From Hedera helix (Eukaryota > Streptophyta > Magnoliopsida > Apiales > Araliaceae), in NCBI GenBank assembly GCA_947179155.2, contig OX359275.1:40213398-40277397 (forward strand): a DNA stretch of 64,000 nucleotides, given 5' to 3'. The position numbers and the translations under genes were made by a program. Of this stretch, positions 37,506 through 50,595 are shown one piece after another (the first letter of the stretch is position 1; each line of letters begins with the position of its first letter). The notes under the pieces are model-generated. The model saw only the letters and a program-made list of their open reading frames with translations. It was not told where the DNA came from and did no database searches.

Positions 37506-37702
37506 AAAATTAAAATTCTACCCATTACAATTACTCTCCTCCACGCATGACATTTTAAATGTATTGGTTGTTTGAGAAGTGGTTTTAGTTAGGCGCTTTA
37601 CGTAATATATAATAAATTTGTAAAGGGTATATATTTTAAAAAAAATCAATTCGTGGTCGATAAATAATTTTTTTAGGACTTTATAAAGAGTAATACAAAG
37701 GT

Positions 37703-38355
37703 AAGGTTATGTTTGATAAAATTAGTTATTACGATCTGAACAATTTAGACATCTGAATAACATAGAGTGTCTAAATAGAATTGTATCTGAATGAAAAAAT
37801 ATTGTTTGACAATTATTTTTTTCAAAAAACTGAATAAAAGTATTTTACTATTTTTACCTTAAAAATAAAAAAAAGGTTAAAACAACAACAGTCACTTCTC
37901 CCTCCCGCTCTCCCCTCCCTCGGCGCCACACCCCCCCTCCCCACCGTCCTCCTCCCCCATCCCCGTAGTCCTCCCCCCTCCCCCCCCCCCCCCCCCCCCC
38001 CCCACCTTCACCCTCCCTCCCCCTCCCCCGCCCTCCTCCCCCCCTTTCCCAACTGGCGCCCCACCTCCCCAGATTTGGCGTGGTAATGGTATGGTGTGGT
38101 GTTGTCATGGTGTGGTGGTGGCAGATCTAATGGTGTGGTGGTGTGGGGGATATGATAGAAAAATGATAATATTAAAAAAGATATTTTTGTTCAAAAAATA
38201 GTAATGTTTATTCAGACTTGTCTCTTAATTATTTAGACTTGATTTTATATCTTAACCGATTAGCGGCATTAAGAGGTAAAAAAACACAAAACAATCATCT
38301 GCCTCTTACCGAATAAGACGCAGTCTATTAAGAGGTAAACAAACAGCCCCTAAGA
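37703..38355. mobile_element. hAT-like non-autonomous element carrying a C-rich insert
   Basis: Left end TAAGGTTATGTTTGATAAA and right end AACAAACAGCCCCTAAG are imperfect inverted repeats resembling the GGGGCTGTTTG TIR of plant hAT elements. Repeated TTCAGA/TCTGAA words sit near both ends in inverted orientation. No clear 8-bp duplication, so boundaries are approximate. Confidence 0.45.
37905..38063. repeat. C-rich low-complexity tract
   Basis: About 160 bp almost wholly of C with CCT and CTC steps, including an uninterrupted run of over 20 C. The opposite strand is G-rich with many GGGGAGG words. The glycine/arginine frame it creates on the minus strand is an artefact. Confidence 0.9.
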
Positions 38356-38476
38356 CTTATAAGGGTATTGGTCCTCATTTATGTAATTTTAAAAGCTATA
38401 ATTGTGACGCATCCAAATAGAGTCCACATCATTCAATTTGAATCGTCAAAAGACTATAACAAAATTATTACAATAC

Positions 38477-39973
38477 TGATAAGTAGATTTTATGTCTATA
38501 TATTTGATATTTTTAGACTTAATTATTTGTGAGTTTTAAAATATTTTTAGCATTTTAGGTAATTTATGTGTTTTTGTTATCTTTATTATTTTTATGTATT
38601 TTTATTTATTTTTATAGGAAAATTAGAGCTGAATGCATAACCGTAAATAAGCTGAAACATGCAAGATGGTGCGCCATGCGCGGAGGAATTATTTCTTAGC
38701 GGGGAGACAACACCGTTTCGCGGCTTAAAGAGTGAGCTGAAAAATCCTGCGCAATGCGCGGGGCAATAAGGCAATCAACAGTAACCGCGCAATGCGCGGA
38801 GAACCAGAAAAGTAAAAAATATATATATATAAAAAACGACCGCACAATGCGTGGTCGGCCATGTTTATTCTCCTTCTTATTTTTTTGCATGGGTCCTAAG
38901 CGTGTTTGGCTGTTTTTTTTCCTTTTCTGAGTGATTTTGTCGTCAAGCATATAAATTAATTAAATAAATTCCAATTGCAATTTGGAAAATAAAAATAAAT
39001 AAGAATTTTATATTTATTTTATTTTGTATTTTAAATCCTATTAGGGTTTGAAAAGTGTAATTTCTATTAGGGTTAGGATGATTATGTAGCCTATAAATAG
39101 ATGGTTTGAGATACACAATTGATATATAACTTTTACTAGAAAAATTCTCTCTTTTATTCTTTGGTATTTTTTTATGGCTATGTGTAGCTAAATTATTTTT
39201 CTTGGTTTAAGTGATTGAAGCCATCAAGATTAATACACTGTGAGATCTAATTTATTTTAATTGTTCAATTTATATTTTGAGTATTGAATATTTTTCTGCG
39301 TTTAATTTTATGATTGATTCGTTTGATTGATAGGGTGCACAGTAGTTTATTATTCATTGAAATCTACTGCTAAATTAAATATCAAATCCGTAATTGTTTG
39401 GTCACTTTGATTTGCGAAACAACTAAGATTAATAATTATTTTGCAGATCAAAAGATTGTTATATCGTAGGAAGAATATTCATCTAAATTAAATGCAGACG
39501 CTTGGATTGTATTGTTTAGTTCAACGATCTCTCTAATTCTTAAAGTTTTTTACTAGGTTAAATCTTTAGCACTTGTTTTAGATTATTTAGGAGTAAGGGT
39601 TATTTAGATCGCTTGTTTCTACTTAACTAAAATTAAGGAGAGATAGAAAAATTATTCAAATGGGAGTAATTATTTAACGTTAAATATTTAAAATATGAAT
39701 TGAGTTATTCTTGAATCAATGATCAGTTGTAAATTCTTGATGGTAGATGTTAACTTAAACCAACGTTTTTTCTTTTTATTTATTTCATTAAATTACTTGC
39801 ATATTTATTTTAGTTAATTTATTTTATTAACCCCCCCCCCCCCCCCCAATTTTACTTTATGAAAACATAAAATTAAATTAATCATTTTATATGGGATCAA
39901 CTCTTACTTGCACTATTATATTAATATTTTTTAAAGTAAAATTTTATTTTTGGGTATTTGCGACATCACACCA
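38477..39973 (+). mobile_element. Solo LTR 'D', 1497 bp, inserted in LTR A
   Basis: It runs from TGATAAGTAG (38477) to ACATCACACCA (39973) with a perfect 5-bp duplication AATAC (38472-38476 and 39974-39978). A TATA box (CTATAAATAG) lies near 39091. Repeated GCGC(A/C)ATGCGCGG motifs lie at 38671, 38749, 38787 and 38842 (decayed). A 17-C run is at 39831-39847. It is unrelated to the 59659 family. The end sequence TTTGCGACATCACACCA resembles the 3' ends of other plant gypsy LTRs, which suggests that lineage. Confidence 0.88.
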
Positions 39974-42817
39974 AATACACTATTCAATATTCAATAATAC
40001 ACATCTAAGTTTTCATAATTATTATTATTCTACAATACAGTGAAGATTACTATAGCAACTATCTCGGACCACGACTTCATTCTCCTTTTCTCCCCGCTAG
40101 TTCCGGGTACGCTCTTATTTTCGAAACAATTGAACAAAAAGGAAAGAGTAAGCTCAAATAACCCAGTAAGAAATATCATGACTAAGATAATGAAAAAAAA
40201 TTATTTTTACCCTTCAATAGTTGATTTCTTAATCGAATATAATAAACAACAAGTTTTAAATTAACAACTGCAGTTGAGTTCTTGATAGAATAGTATAAAC
40301 AACAAGATTAACAACAACAGTTAAGTTCTTAAATAAAGTTCCATTGCAGCGAAATAACCACCACTAAGAGAATCAAGTAGATCGTGATGTCTACTAGCCT
40401 ATCTTTTTAAGAAAATCATCATCAACTTTTATCATCTGAAATACCACTGGTCATGATAATGCCAAACAACAGTTCTTCTTTGCCCCCGGTCAAAGATAAC
40501 ATTCATCACGTGTCCTTGTCATCCGAGCAAAGACACCCAACAATTATATTGCATTTGTCCTATATCGCCTTTAACCTATATCACATTTAACATATCATCT
40601 GTGCCTCATGCCACATATATTCAGAACTACCTAATACTTGATGATTGAAATAACAAAAGAGATATATAAATAATGAACAGAAGAAACAAGATAAATAATA
40701 ACATAAGGAGTTAACAAAATTAACTTTGTCCAGATTCAAATAATGTCCAAATTATCAACATGATTTATAGAAAAAAGTGTTCAAGTCCAAGAGTAATGAC
40801 CAAAATCTAAAAGGAAGAAGTTCGGTATAAGCAATTAGTCCAAAATGTTCACAGTTTAAATAAATATTCACAGTTCAAAAGTTCAAGGTCCATAAGTTCA
40901 CAGTCCAAATAAATGTTCATGGTTCAAAAGTTCAAAGTCCATAAGTTCACAGTTCAAATATGACGATGAAAAATTAATAGGACTGTTCTTGTTAAAAGGT
41001 ATTAGATGAAGAGCAAACTATTAAGGGAATATTAATGAATTATTAATTCAAGAATTTTCATCGTTTAATCATATTAGAGGTATAAATGAGATATTTTTTT
41101 ACCGTAGTAAGTTTAAGTGATAGAAGATGAAAAAATAGTATTCTTTACAAGTAAGAAAAAATGATATCCCTTTATGATGATAAAAAGAATGATACCTCTT
41201 ACCGTAATGAGTTTAGAGTTTGAAAGAAAAATGATATCCCTTACCTTATTTCGTGACTAAATACAGCTTTGATGAGGTTGATCCACCTATATGTATATTT
41301 ATTATTTAATTAGTAAGTAAAACATACCAATTTTATGTATAAAATCATCAAAGTGACTATATAAATATACATCAAAATATTTTTTAGAGAAAATAAAATT
41401 TCAAAATAAAATCTTTCAAATGAATTTTTTTAAAATAAATCATCCAATAGAAGAATTATAAACTAATGTGTGTGTGAATGTTTATATAACTTTTATAAAA
41501 AATTACTTAAACAATACTCGTACCATTCCAGATCTTCAACGCTTAAGATAATTTTAATACTCTCAGAAAGACACTTATACTAAGAAATATTTAGAGAGTG
41601 GAAATAAGATTGAGTGAGGAATGCGCGAAACTCCTTATGCTAAACCCCCTATTTATAGCCAAGGCCTAACCAACTTTTTCACACACACGTTACACATTTT
41701 AATCTCATCTTTTAAACTGAATCATTCATCAACCAATAAACGTTACACACTTTAATCTACATCGTTCGTTGACTAACACGCGTTTCACATCTACACATGT
41801 TACACATTTATACGCGTTACACATTTACGTGTGTTACACACTTACGCGTGTTACACACTTACACGCGTTATACATTTTTATATTATTTTATTGATTTAAT
41901 AGCTCAATTATTAAACATACAATATTTTTTAAATAATAAATCTGTCTAACTGTTTAATACCCATGACTACTACTGTAACAATTATTGGCCCAATAATGTA
42001 AAATGATGTGTTATGACAATTATTGATTCAATAATGTAAAAGGCTGTGTAATGACAATTATTGATGAAATACTGTGCAATAGACACTTTATTAGTTCAAT
42101 AATTTAAACATTGTGTAATATCGTGTGTTGCTATGTGATACCATGTGCTACTGTAAAATACCGTGTACTACAGTAAAATACCATATGTTACCATACTTTT
42201 ATCACTAGGTATTTTAACATTTAAAAGTGATAATATCGTTGATCATTTTTATTTAGAAATGCTACTGCTGTAGTTTGTTAAAGTTCATGTTCTAGTAGCC
42301 AATTATTTGATGTAATTGCTTAACATTTTTGATATTATAATTGATTGAATAAATGAATTATTTTATTATGATTTTATTTACTGCGTTATATTAATGTTAG
42401 CATAATAAAAGTCCTTAGAATAATGATACGAATTATATAGCTTCAAGTATATGACTTGAACATGAGATTATATAATTACAATTAGTATCATTACTCTTAA
42501 ATGTCCCTAGTCGAATATCATTGTTAACAGGACAACAATAATACATTGAGACTAGTATGTGGATTAACTGATGGCCAAATCTCATTGGTCATAAATATAT
42601 GAGGCATTGAGTCAATGCATAGGTATATGTTAGAGAATAATGTACTGGACAGACTCGCCATCAGAATTCTACGTGAAGCATTATGCATAGTGTCATAAGA
42701 AATTCTCATAGTGACAATTATGTAATGATCATTCGACCTGAAATTACTATATTATTACACGAGAATTTATGTATTTTGATATCATCAAAGGTCACCTTTT
42801 ATAGGGTGGACACTAAA

Positions 42818-45800
42818 TGTGACATCCCCAAATTTAGGCTCATACAGCCCAAACTTGAGTAGTCAAAAGACTACAACAAAATTATTACAAAGTAGAGCAA
42901 CGTTCAATATTACAACATATAATAATACATAACTAAGTCTTCACTATTATTGACACACTATTTTACAACACGTGAAGACTATGGTAGCTATCCCTCGGAC
43001 TCTCACTCCATTACCCGGCTAGACCCAGCTACATTCTCATCTCCTGTTGAAAAACAATGGAACCAAAGAAAGGGTGAACTCAAATAGCCCAGTAAAAAAT
43101 ATCATAACTAAGATAATGGCGAATAAATTATCATTAGCCTTCAACAGCTGAGTTCTTGATAGAATACAATAGACTACAAAGTTTATATCAAAAACTGCAG
43201 TTAAATTCTTGAACAATGTTCAGATCAATAATAGCAGTGGAATGAGCAATCTATTAGAAGAATAATGCAGACTATAATGTCCACTCGCTTCTCTTTTTAG
43301 TAAAAACATTATCAATTTTTATCATCTGAAATACCATTAGTCATGATAATAAAAATTCACAGTTCCTGGTCATAATCATGCAAATCAACAGTTCATTTTT
43401 GCACTACGGGCTAAAGATATTCAATATATCACCAGCGGTCATGATTATACCAGATTCAGCCTTTGGTCATAATCATACCAAACAACAGTTCATCTTTGCA
43501 CTACGGGCCAAAGAGAACATTCACCACGTGCCATAAAAGACACCGAACAGATGTATCGCCTTTAACCTAGTATATCGCCTTTAACCTATCATCTGTTCAA
43601 CAATTATATCACACCTGTGTCCCTGACCACAGATATTCACAACAGCTTGATTCTTGATGATTAATACAAATAACAGTGATACAAATGATGAACAGAAGAA
43701 CAGGATTAACAATAAATATCGGAAGTTTACTTTGTGCAGATTCAAACAATATCCAAATTGCCAACATGATGTGGAGTGAAATTTAAAAATGATATTCAAG
43801 ATCCACAGTTCAGAATAACGATTATAGTTCAATAGAAAGGTTCAGAAAATAGGAAGGTTCAGTTGAAATAATGAAGTTCAACTATTATGAAACATATAAT
43901 ATTTTCAGAAATTATAGAAGCAATAGTTCCATAATAAGTTTCGATTTAGGTATATGAAAGAAAATACTATCCCTTACCGTAGCAGGTTTGATTAACAAAA
44001 GGTGAAGAAAATTAATATCCCTTACCATAGTAAGTTTGAATAATGGAAGATGAAAAAGATGGTATCCCTTATGAGTATAAAGGAAAATGATATCACTTAC
44101 GAATATGGAATAAAAGTGTCATGTGATGATTCGTGTAGACAAATCATTTTCACATGAGACAAATAAAAAGGGTTATTCACCAACAGGCGGTAGTCCGCGC
44201 CGTAAGGTTATTCCCACAATTTAATAAAATTTGAATACGAAGAGTTATTCACCAAACAGACGATAATCCGCGCCGTAAGGTTATTCTCAGAGATTAATAA
44301 GGAATGAATACGATAGGTTATTCACCAACAGGCAGTAATCCGCGCCGTAAGGTTATTCCCACAATTTAATACATGGAAATAAATTACACATCTTATAAGT
44401 AAGAAATAAACGATATTATATTTGAGAATCAAAGAATGATAATCCCTTCCAGTAAGAAAGAAAATAATATTCATTTATGGTGATGAAAAAAATGATACCC
44501 CTTACCTTAGTAAGTTTAAATAATAGAATATGAAAGAAGATGATATTACTTACAAGTAAGAAAAAAATGACATTTCTTACCGCAATAAATTTAAGAGTGT
44601 GAAAAGAATAATATTCCTTACCGCAATAAATTTAAGAGTGTGAAAAGAATAATATTCCTTACCTTAACACGTGACTGGATATTGATTTAAATGAGGTTGA
44701 TCAACCTATATATTTTTAATATAATTAGTAATTACCACATATAAATTTCAAAGTGTATGATAACTCATATATTATAAACTATCAAAATTATATATATATT
44801 TAACATAATTTTTGTGGTATAATATAACAACTTTAAAATAGTTTTTAAAATAATATTCCAAAATAAATCTTCCAAAGAAAGCTTTTAAAAAAAATCTTAT
44901 CAAAGAAGAGTCTTCTAAAGGAAGATTTGTGAATACCGTGAAAAATAAGAATTTATGAAATTACTACTCTTTAATAAAAGACTTACTTGAAAATTTTCTG
45001 TATTCCTTTTGGCTTTCAAACTCTCAAAATAACCTTACTATGCTCAAAATTCTCTCACAATAAACTTATAGAAAAATTTATGTATATTATATATGATTTT
45101 CTTATTCAGCGAAATGGCCTATTTATAGTAAATGAAGTCAGTGTGCGTAGCATGCCAGGGAAGGAAAATCTGGGGGCTGCGCAAACGTTTTTAAATTTTT
45201 TTCAATACTTGCACAGTAACTTTAAGATTTTCAAAAAGTGAACAGTAACTTTTGTCAGTAGATAAACAGTGACTTCCCTGAGATGAACAGTAACTTCTGT
45301 CAGTGAATAGTAACTTTTCCAGGAATGAATAGTAAACTCCGGGAGTGAATAGTAACTTTTGAAAAATAATATTATTTATTTATTTATTTTTATTTTTTCT
45401 TAATAAAATAAATATCTTTTTATTATAATATTGTCTAATAAAAATACCAATTAGTAATACGACAATTAACATAATGCTACCACAGTGATAACAATAATTC
45501 AAAATAATGCAATGACTACTGTGTCAATTATCAGATCAATAATATGAATTACTGTGCATTTGTTACTGTGACAATTATTATGCAACATGTCGTGTAGTAA
45601 CAATAATGCAAAATACTGTGTAGCAACAATTATTGAATTGATAACATAAAATATTATGCAGTGACAATTATTGATGAAATGATGCGCAATAGTTACGGTG
45701 TCAATTATCAGACCAATAATATGAGACACTGTGCAACACCGTGTGCTACTGTAGAGTACCGCGTGCTACAGTAAAATACCATAAATTACCGTATACTACT

Positions 45801-46124
45801 ATTCTTTTATCACCGGTATTTTAACAATTAACACCGTTGACTATTTTTATTTAAAAATGTTACTTTTATCGTTTTCTATATCCGACAAATATTCCATTGT
45901 GGGGTCCACCAATAATTAGTTATTTCGGCGCTGTCGTACGGCCCGAATATTCCCCGACAAAATGAATATTCTCCGACAAAACGAATATTGTCCGACAAAA
46001 TAAAATTTGCACATAACATCCTTAACTTTCAATTTCGTCAATTTAACCACTTACTGTTTCATGAAAAAAAAATATATATGAAGAAAAATTAAATTTTATA
46101 TTTCATAAAATTCGGGGTCTTACA
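42818..46124 (-). mobile_element. Solo LTR 'C', 3307 bp, same family as LTR A and the 59659 element
   Basis: The plus-strand ends are TGTGACATCCCC (42818) and GGGGTCTTACA (46124), with a perfect 5-bp duplication CTAAA (42813-42817 and 46125-46129). It aligns along its length with the reverse complement of 59659-62656. This includes the GTCGTACGGC block, the TATA box (TATTTATA reverse, 45120-45127), two CAATTATTG palindromes (45627-45635, 45665-45673) and three units of the GAATAACCTTACGG minisatellite. It sits inside LTR B. Confidence 0.93.
44170..44365 (-). repeat. Minisatellite in LTR C, three units
   Basis: Three units carrying GGTTATTCACCAA, a GCGCCGTAAGGTTATTC core, and then CCCACAATTTAAT or TCAGAGATTAAT alternately. 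The same module has five units in the 59659 LTR (61126-61482). Confidence 0.9.
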
Positions 46125-47320
46125 CTAAAGGTGATTATTGGGTACATCATGAATCGTGTGATAAATATGAGTGATTTAGATGGAATTTATCCCTCTTATA
46201 TAGTAGGGATGATATCTATAAGCCTCTTGATTGAGTAGGTCTATGAAATGCATGATCATACTCAAATAGTGATTTGTTTCATATAGTCTACTCATTGATC
46301 AAGAAAACTCAGATAAATTATTAAGAGTATGACACATTCCATGCATCGAGTTTAATCTAGGATGTCAATGTTAAAATGATTAAATTACATTGAAACATTG
46401 GTCACGAAAATGTTGCATCGAATCACCGATCTTATTATTACTTGGGTAGTCGTGATGCATTACTAGATGTCACTCATTATTTATAATTTTATAATATTAT
46501 TTTAAAATTATTACTAACATAATAATAACCTATAGGGTCACACACTTAGAACGTAATTAAAAGAAAATTAATTTAAGTTATAAGAATTTAAATATATCAA
46601 TATGATTGATAGTATTTAAATTACGAATTTAATTTAATAAGATAACTTGTATATATATGTATATTAATTAAGTAAGACTTAATTAAGGTATAATATATAT
46701 ATATATATATATATCAGCAGAGAAAGTTACGTAAGAAAAAAAATTCTAAACCCTAACCGCTTTTAGAAAGAGACTAGAGAGAAAAATATTCAGAAAATTT
46801 AGATCTTGGTGGCTAGTACCGCGTGTCCCTTTTGCTGCAGATCGTGTGATGTTTCGCGGAGCGTTCGTATGGATACCGTAGAGTCGCAGTTCCGTTGGAT
46901 TGCGTTGAAGATTCGAAGTGTTCTAAAATTCTCTATCGTCTCCATTCAAGCTCGGATAAATGGTAAATTAAATCTAAACTTCTGATTTAATATGTTTTCG
47001 CATGAATCATTTTTAGGATTTCGGAAATCGATATGAAAATTTTAAATTCCGCTGCTTTTACAATTCGAAATTCCTACAGTTTTCTACATCTGACAATATT
47101 TCGTTGTGGGGTCCATCCATAACTGAATATTTCAACGCCGTCGTACGAATATTCCCCGACAGAACGAATATTCTCCGACCAATCGAATATTGTCCTATAT
47201 AAATTTTTTATACATAATATCCTTAATTTTAATTTTTATTAATTTAATAATTTACCGTTAGACATAAAATTATAAAAAAAATTAAAATTTATTTATTAAA
47301 ATTTAGGATGTTACAATAAT

Positions 47321-49319
47321 AAGCACCGATTTTTTCCTTATTCTAAAAGTACAGTTCAGTTATATAAGAAATTAAAACAAGCATCGAAGTGTTAAACTAC
47401 CGCCAAAAATAAGGAAAAGAAAACGGGCTTAAAGTGGAGTCATGTAGGTACTATGGGTGGGTAGTTGGGTTAGCAACATCAAACGAACAACTATGAGAAT
47501 AACGCCGAAAGGGAATGAGTGGTAAGAGCAGCACGAGACTGGAGAGGACGTTGGAGTGGTACGGTGGATGCATACGGCTTACGATAGCGGGAATAATGGG
47601 ATAAAGAACCCTTCTCTCTCCCATCTTCTGCTCTCCGGCTAGAAAAATTATTTTATATTTTTAGAAAAAATAAATAGTATATTTTTTTTCTTCATATATT
47701 TGTAAATCCCACACTATAGACAAGTTTATATATATATATATATATATATATGATTCACTTATTTCAAAAACATAAAATAGCTCCGGTTTCGAATCCCCAT
47801 AACCAGATGATGCTTTGTCATTTTCGGGAATCCAATTTTTGTATAATTATTTTTTGTCAAGACCACAATACATTCTTATAACTTCTATACAATTATAATT
47901 ATAATATTACTATAAATTATGCTCTTTTTGTTCCCAAAATAATTTCTTTTACAAACAAATAATTATTTTTGAAAAATAATTTACTTTTTCGTTAATAATT
48001 TATAAAATTACATAATATCATTAAATTTAACAACTATTTTTTACCATATAAAACACTGATTATTTTTAAAGATACATATAGAAAAAAATATGCATACTTA
48101 AAAGTTAAAAAAATTACAAATGTAATATTTTTTGTGAAATGAAAAAGGTACTAACGATAAAAAAATTAAAATAATCAGCCAATTTAATATTTAAAAAATA
48201 TATATATAAAATTAATGATAAAATCTAATAAAAATAAAACTAAAATCTAAGGATCAAATTGTCACACTGTTAACCTTCTGCTAAAATTTGATTGGCCAGA
48301 ATTTTATAATTACTGTACATGCAACAAACATCAAATCTGAATATATCTAGGAAATTACTTCTTTTTTTAAAAAAATTATAAAAAAATATCTCACTTATTA
48401 TTCATATTTTATAATAGCTGGCACGGACCCACCACCATAATCATGACGTGGCCCCATCCCTTTTTTACTACTCTCAACTCGTTGACGGTTTATTTACCAA
48501 CGGATTACGGAGTCCTACAAATTTCCAGAGAGAGAGAAAGAAAGTGACATAGCAAAGCGGTTTATGCCTCGTCATGGACTAAACGATAACCAACTGGTGG
48601 GTCCTACCCTTAACAACCATGGCGCAAAGCTGGGGGAACCGGACATGACTGAGCTGGGCGCGTCTGTCTGAACTCGGAGGTTGATGCATGCATTTCTTTC
48701 GAGTGGCCACGTGTCCTTTTCCACGCGTGGATCATGTGTTTTGAGTCGGGTTAATAAGTGCCCGAGTTGTCGGCTAGACCGCTGTCCAAAATTGGCTTGA
48801 TTTCCACATGCTTTAAATAGAAACTTGGATCCCTCCGGTGTCCTGTTCTTTTAATTATATTCTTATGAATAAGTATAAATTTTAGTTATTAAAAAATAAA
48901 ATATGATATTAAAAATAGTGTTCTATTTTATTTTTTAATAATTAAAATAGATATAATATTTAATTTTATGTTTGAATATTATGCATGTAAACGTGTCATA
49001 TTCTTATAGTTTTGAATAATATAATTAAAATCTAATGTGGGTCAATTAATTTAAAATATTAAATAGTATAATTGTTTAAAAAATAAAAATAATTTGACAT
49101 TTCAATAGTTATTTTTTAAAAAAACTTTTGGTGATAAAAATATTTTTAATGATTTTTAAATTTAAGTTGAATTTATCTTAATATTATCAACTATCTAGCT
49201 AATAACATATTTTAATTTTTACTAACAAAATTATTATGACCAAATAATTTATGTATTAGATGGAATTGAAGAAAATGTGTCATAGAAAGGAGTCAAATCC
49301 CTTAAATAAGGATCGCAAT
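47321..49319. other. Intergenic region, no gene recognised
   Basis: AT-rich spacer with a TA microsatellite (47730-47751) and a stem-loop MITE (48886-48955). Positions 48415-48840 are more GC-balanced, with a CCACGTGTCC G-box-like word near 48707 and GA repeats at 48526. This looks like the remains of a gene-proximal region, but no exon follows. Confidence 0.4.
48886..48955. mobile_element. Stem-loop MITE (family S1), short copy
   Basis: TTATTAAAAAATAAAATATG is inverted against TTCTATTTTATTTTTTAATAA-like sequence. The core is shared with 36331-36463. Confidence 0.5.
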
Positions 49320-49911
49320 TAGGGGTGAGTATGGTGCGATTTGGTGCGGTTTGAAGCCCAAACCGCACATGAAACCGCTTAGGTGCGGTTTGACAAATTC
49401 AAAATCGCACATGAAACCGCTTATGATTGGTGCGGTGCGGTTTTGAATCGTTTGGTGCGGTTTCGTTTGGTGCGGTTTCGATTCCAAAACCAATTGAAAT
49501 AATTAAATTTTATGCAATTTAAATTAACAATTTAACATCACACAATATTAAATACTACTTTGATAATACACAATTTTACTTATAATGTTTTGTCTAAACA
49601 AAAGCAAAATAGAACCTAAAAACATGAATAATGATTTATCCTTATATATGAAAATTCTAAATAGAGATAATTACAATTTGGGATAATTCTAAATATTTGT
49701 AATTCTTGATATGCTTCATTTAATAGTGCATGGTGCAGTGCGGTTTCTTAGATGCGGTTTTGCTCGGAAACCAAACCTAAACCGCATTTGCGGTTTTTCA
49801 ACCACCTAAAACCGTCACATACGCCGAAACCGTTGGTGCGGTTTTAATTGGTGCGGTTTGTGCGGTTTTTGATGCAGTTTCGGAGGCAATTCGGTTTTTT
49901 GCTCACCCCTA
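49320..49911. mobile_element. hAT-type MITE, 592 bp, with perfect 8-bp target duplication
   Basis: Perfect 10-bp TIRs TAGGGGTGAG (49320) and CTCACCCCTA (49911) are flanked by ATCGCAAT at 49312-49319 and 49912-49919. Both arms are built of repeated GGTGCGGTTT words (left and right arms in a foldback arrangement), around an AT-rich centre. No transposase. The intact duplication and perfect TIRs suggest a fairly young insertion. Confidence 0.95.
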
Positions 49912-49919
49912 ATCGCAAT

Positions 49920-50595
49920 GGTGCATTACAGTTCAAAAAAATTTAAATCATACCACACCGCATAAAGGTTCAAGTTTAGTTTATACCAAAATCATATTGA
50001 TCGGTTTATATTTTGAATCGTGCTTCACCAAGTTGCATCGATCAAAAATTAAAAATATTTTTGACTTACTTTTTATTAAATTAGTTTAATATTTTTAAAA
50101 CGTACGTTACAATAACATTCATTAGAATAGCACTCAAAATATTAAAAAGTAATATAAGAATATATGTTAAATAAAAATTGAGGGAACATCGCTAAAATTT
50201 TAACATTATTATTTAATTTACATCAAATATATATGAAAATATTCATAAATTAACATTTAATATGCTAAAGTAAAAAATAATAAAAATAAAAATTTGAGTA
50301 ACTCTATAATTATATATAATATTGTATAAAAATAATAATATTATGAAATTTATAGATATAATTAAAATAATAAGTATATTATATCGAGCGGTTTAATGAT
50401 TTGTACACCTTCGGTTTAAAAAATAGTAGGTGCATCGATGGTTCAAAAGTAAATACCAAAATTGTACTGTATCAATCTCGGTTTAAATTTTTTTGTATTA
50501 AAACTATATCAATGAAACGGTTCGAATAAAAATTGATAAATTCGATGCCGTTCGATCAATTTTAAGTTAATATCGGTTTTAATTATCACCCCTAA
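49920..50595. mobile_element. Remnant of a hAT-like element
   Basis: It ends CACCCCTAAT (50587-50596), the same terminal word as the neighbouring MITE, and holds ATCGGTTT/CGGTTTA words typical of these elements. No left end or target duplication was found. Confidence 0.35.

Larger units (their letters stand above)
35093..37702. other. Gene-free AT-rich region
   Basis: Contains an AC microsatellite (35930-35949), a stem-loop MITE (36331-36463) and a Stowaway-like element (37287-37505). No gene recognised; the longest minus-strand frame (35959-36333) has no family-like sequence. Confidence 0.4.
42276..47076 (+). mobile_element. Solo LTR 'B' (copia-like), inserted in LTR A and split by LTR C
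   Basis: It starts TGTTAAAGTTCATG at 42276 and ends near 47076 (AATTCCTA, whose last TA may be a decayed CA). TAGTT (42271-42275) and CAGTT (47077-47081) form a target duplication with one transition. Without the insert C it is about 1.5 kb. The texture (GGTGGACACTAAAGGTGATTATTGGG across the C insertion site; a terminal CTAAACCCTAACCGC segment near 46745) is that of a plant copia-type LTR. This class assignment is inference, as no protein domain is present. Confidence 0.7.
38403..47315 (-). mobile_element. Solo LTR 'A' (gypsy family of 59659), split by later insertions
   Basis: Read on the minus strand this is one LTR of the 59659 family. The plus-strand start is TGTGACGCATCC at 38403 and the end GGATGTTACA at 47315, flanked by a perfect 5-bp duplication ATAAT (38398-38402 and 47316-47320). 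Its own sequence is in three pieces: 38403-38476, 39979-42275 and 47077-47315. The gaps are filled by LTR D (38477-39973) and LTR B (42276-47076). The TATA box (reverse of TATTTATA) is at 41650-41657. Three CAATTATTG words lie at 41989-41997, 42017-42025 and 42055-42063. The 145-bp minisatellite is absent. Confidence 0.88.

Noticed and set aside
37854..38108. Glycine/arginine-rich 84-aa frame on the minus strand
   Set aside because: It is the translation of the C-rich tract; low complexity only.
45499..45729. 76-aa minus-strand frame rich in His and Ile
   Set aside because: It translates the palindromic LTR repeat; no independent support.
48415..48840. Promoter-like block with a G-box-like CCACGTGTCC word
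   Set aside because: No exon follows on either strand within a plausible distance, so a gene call is not supported.
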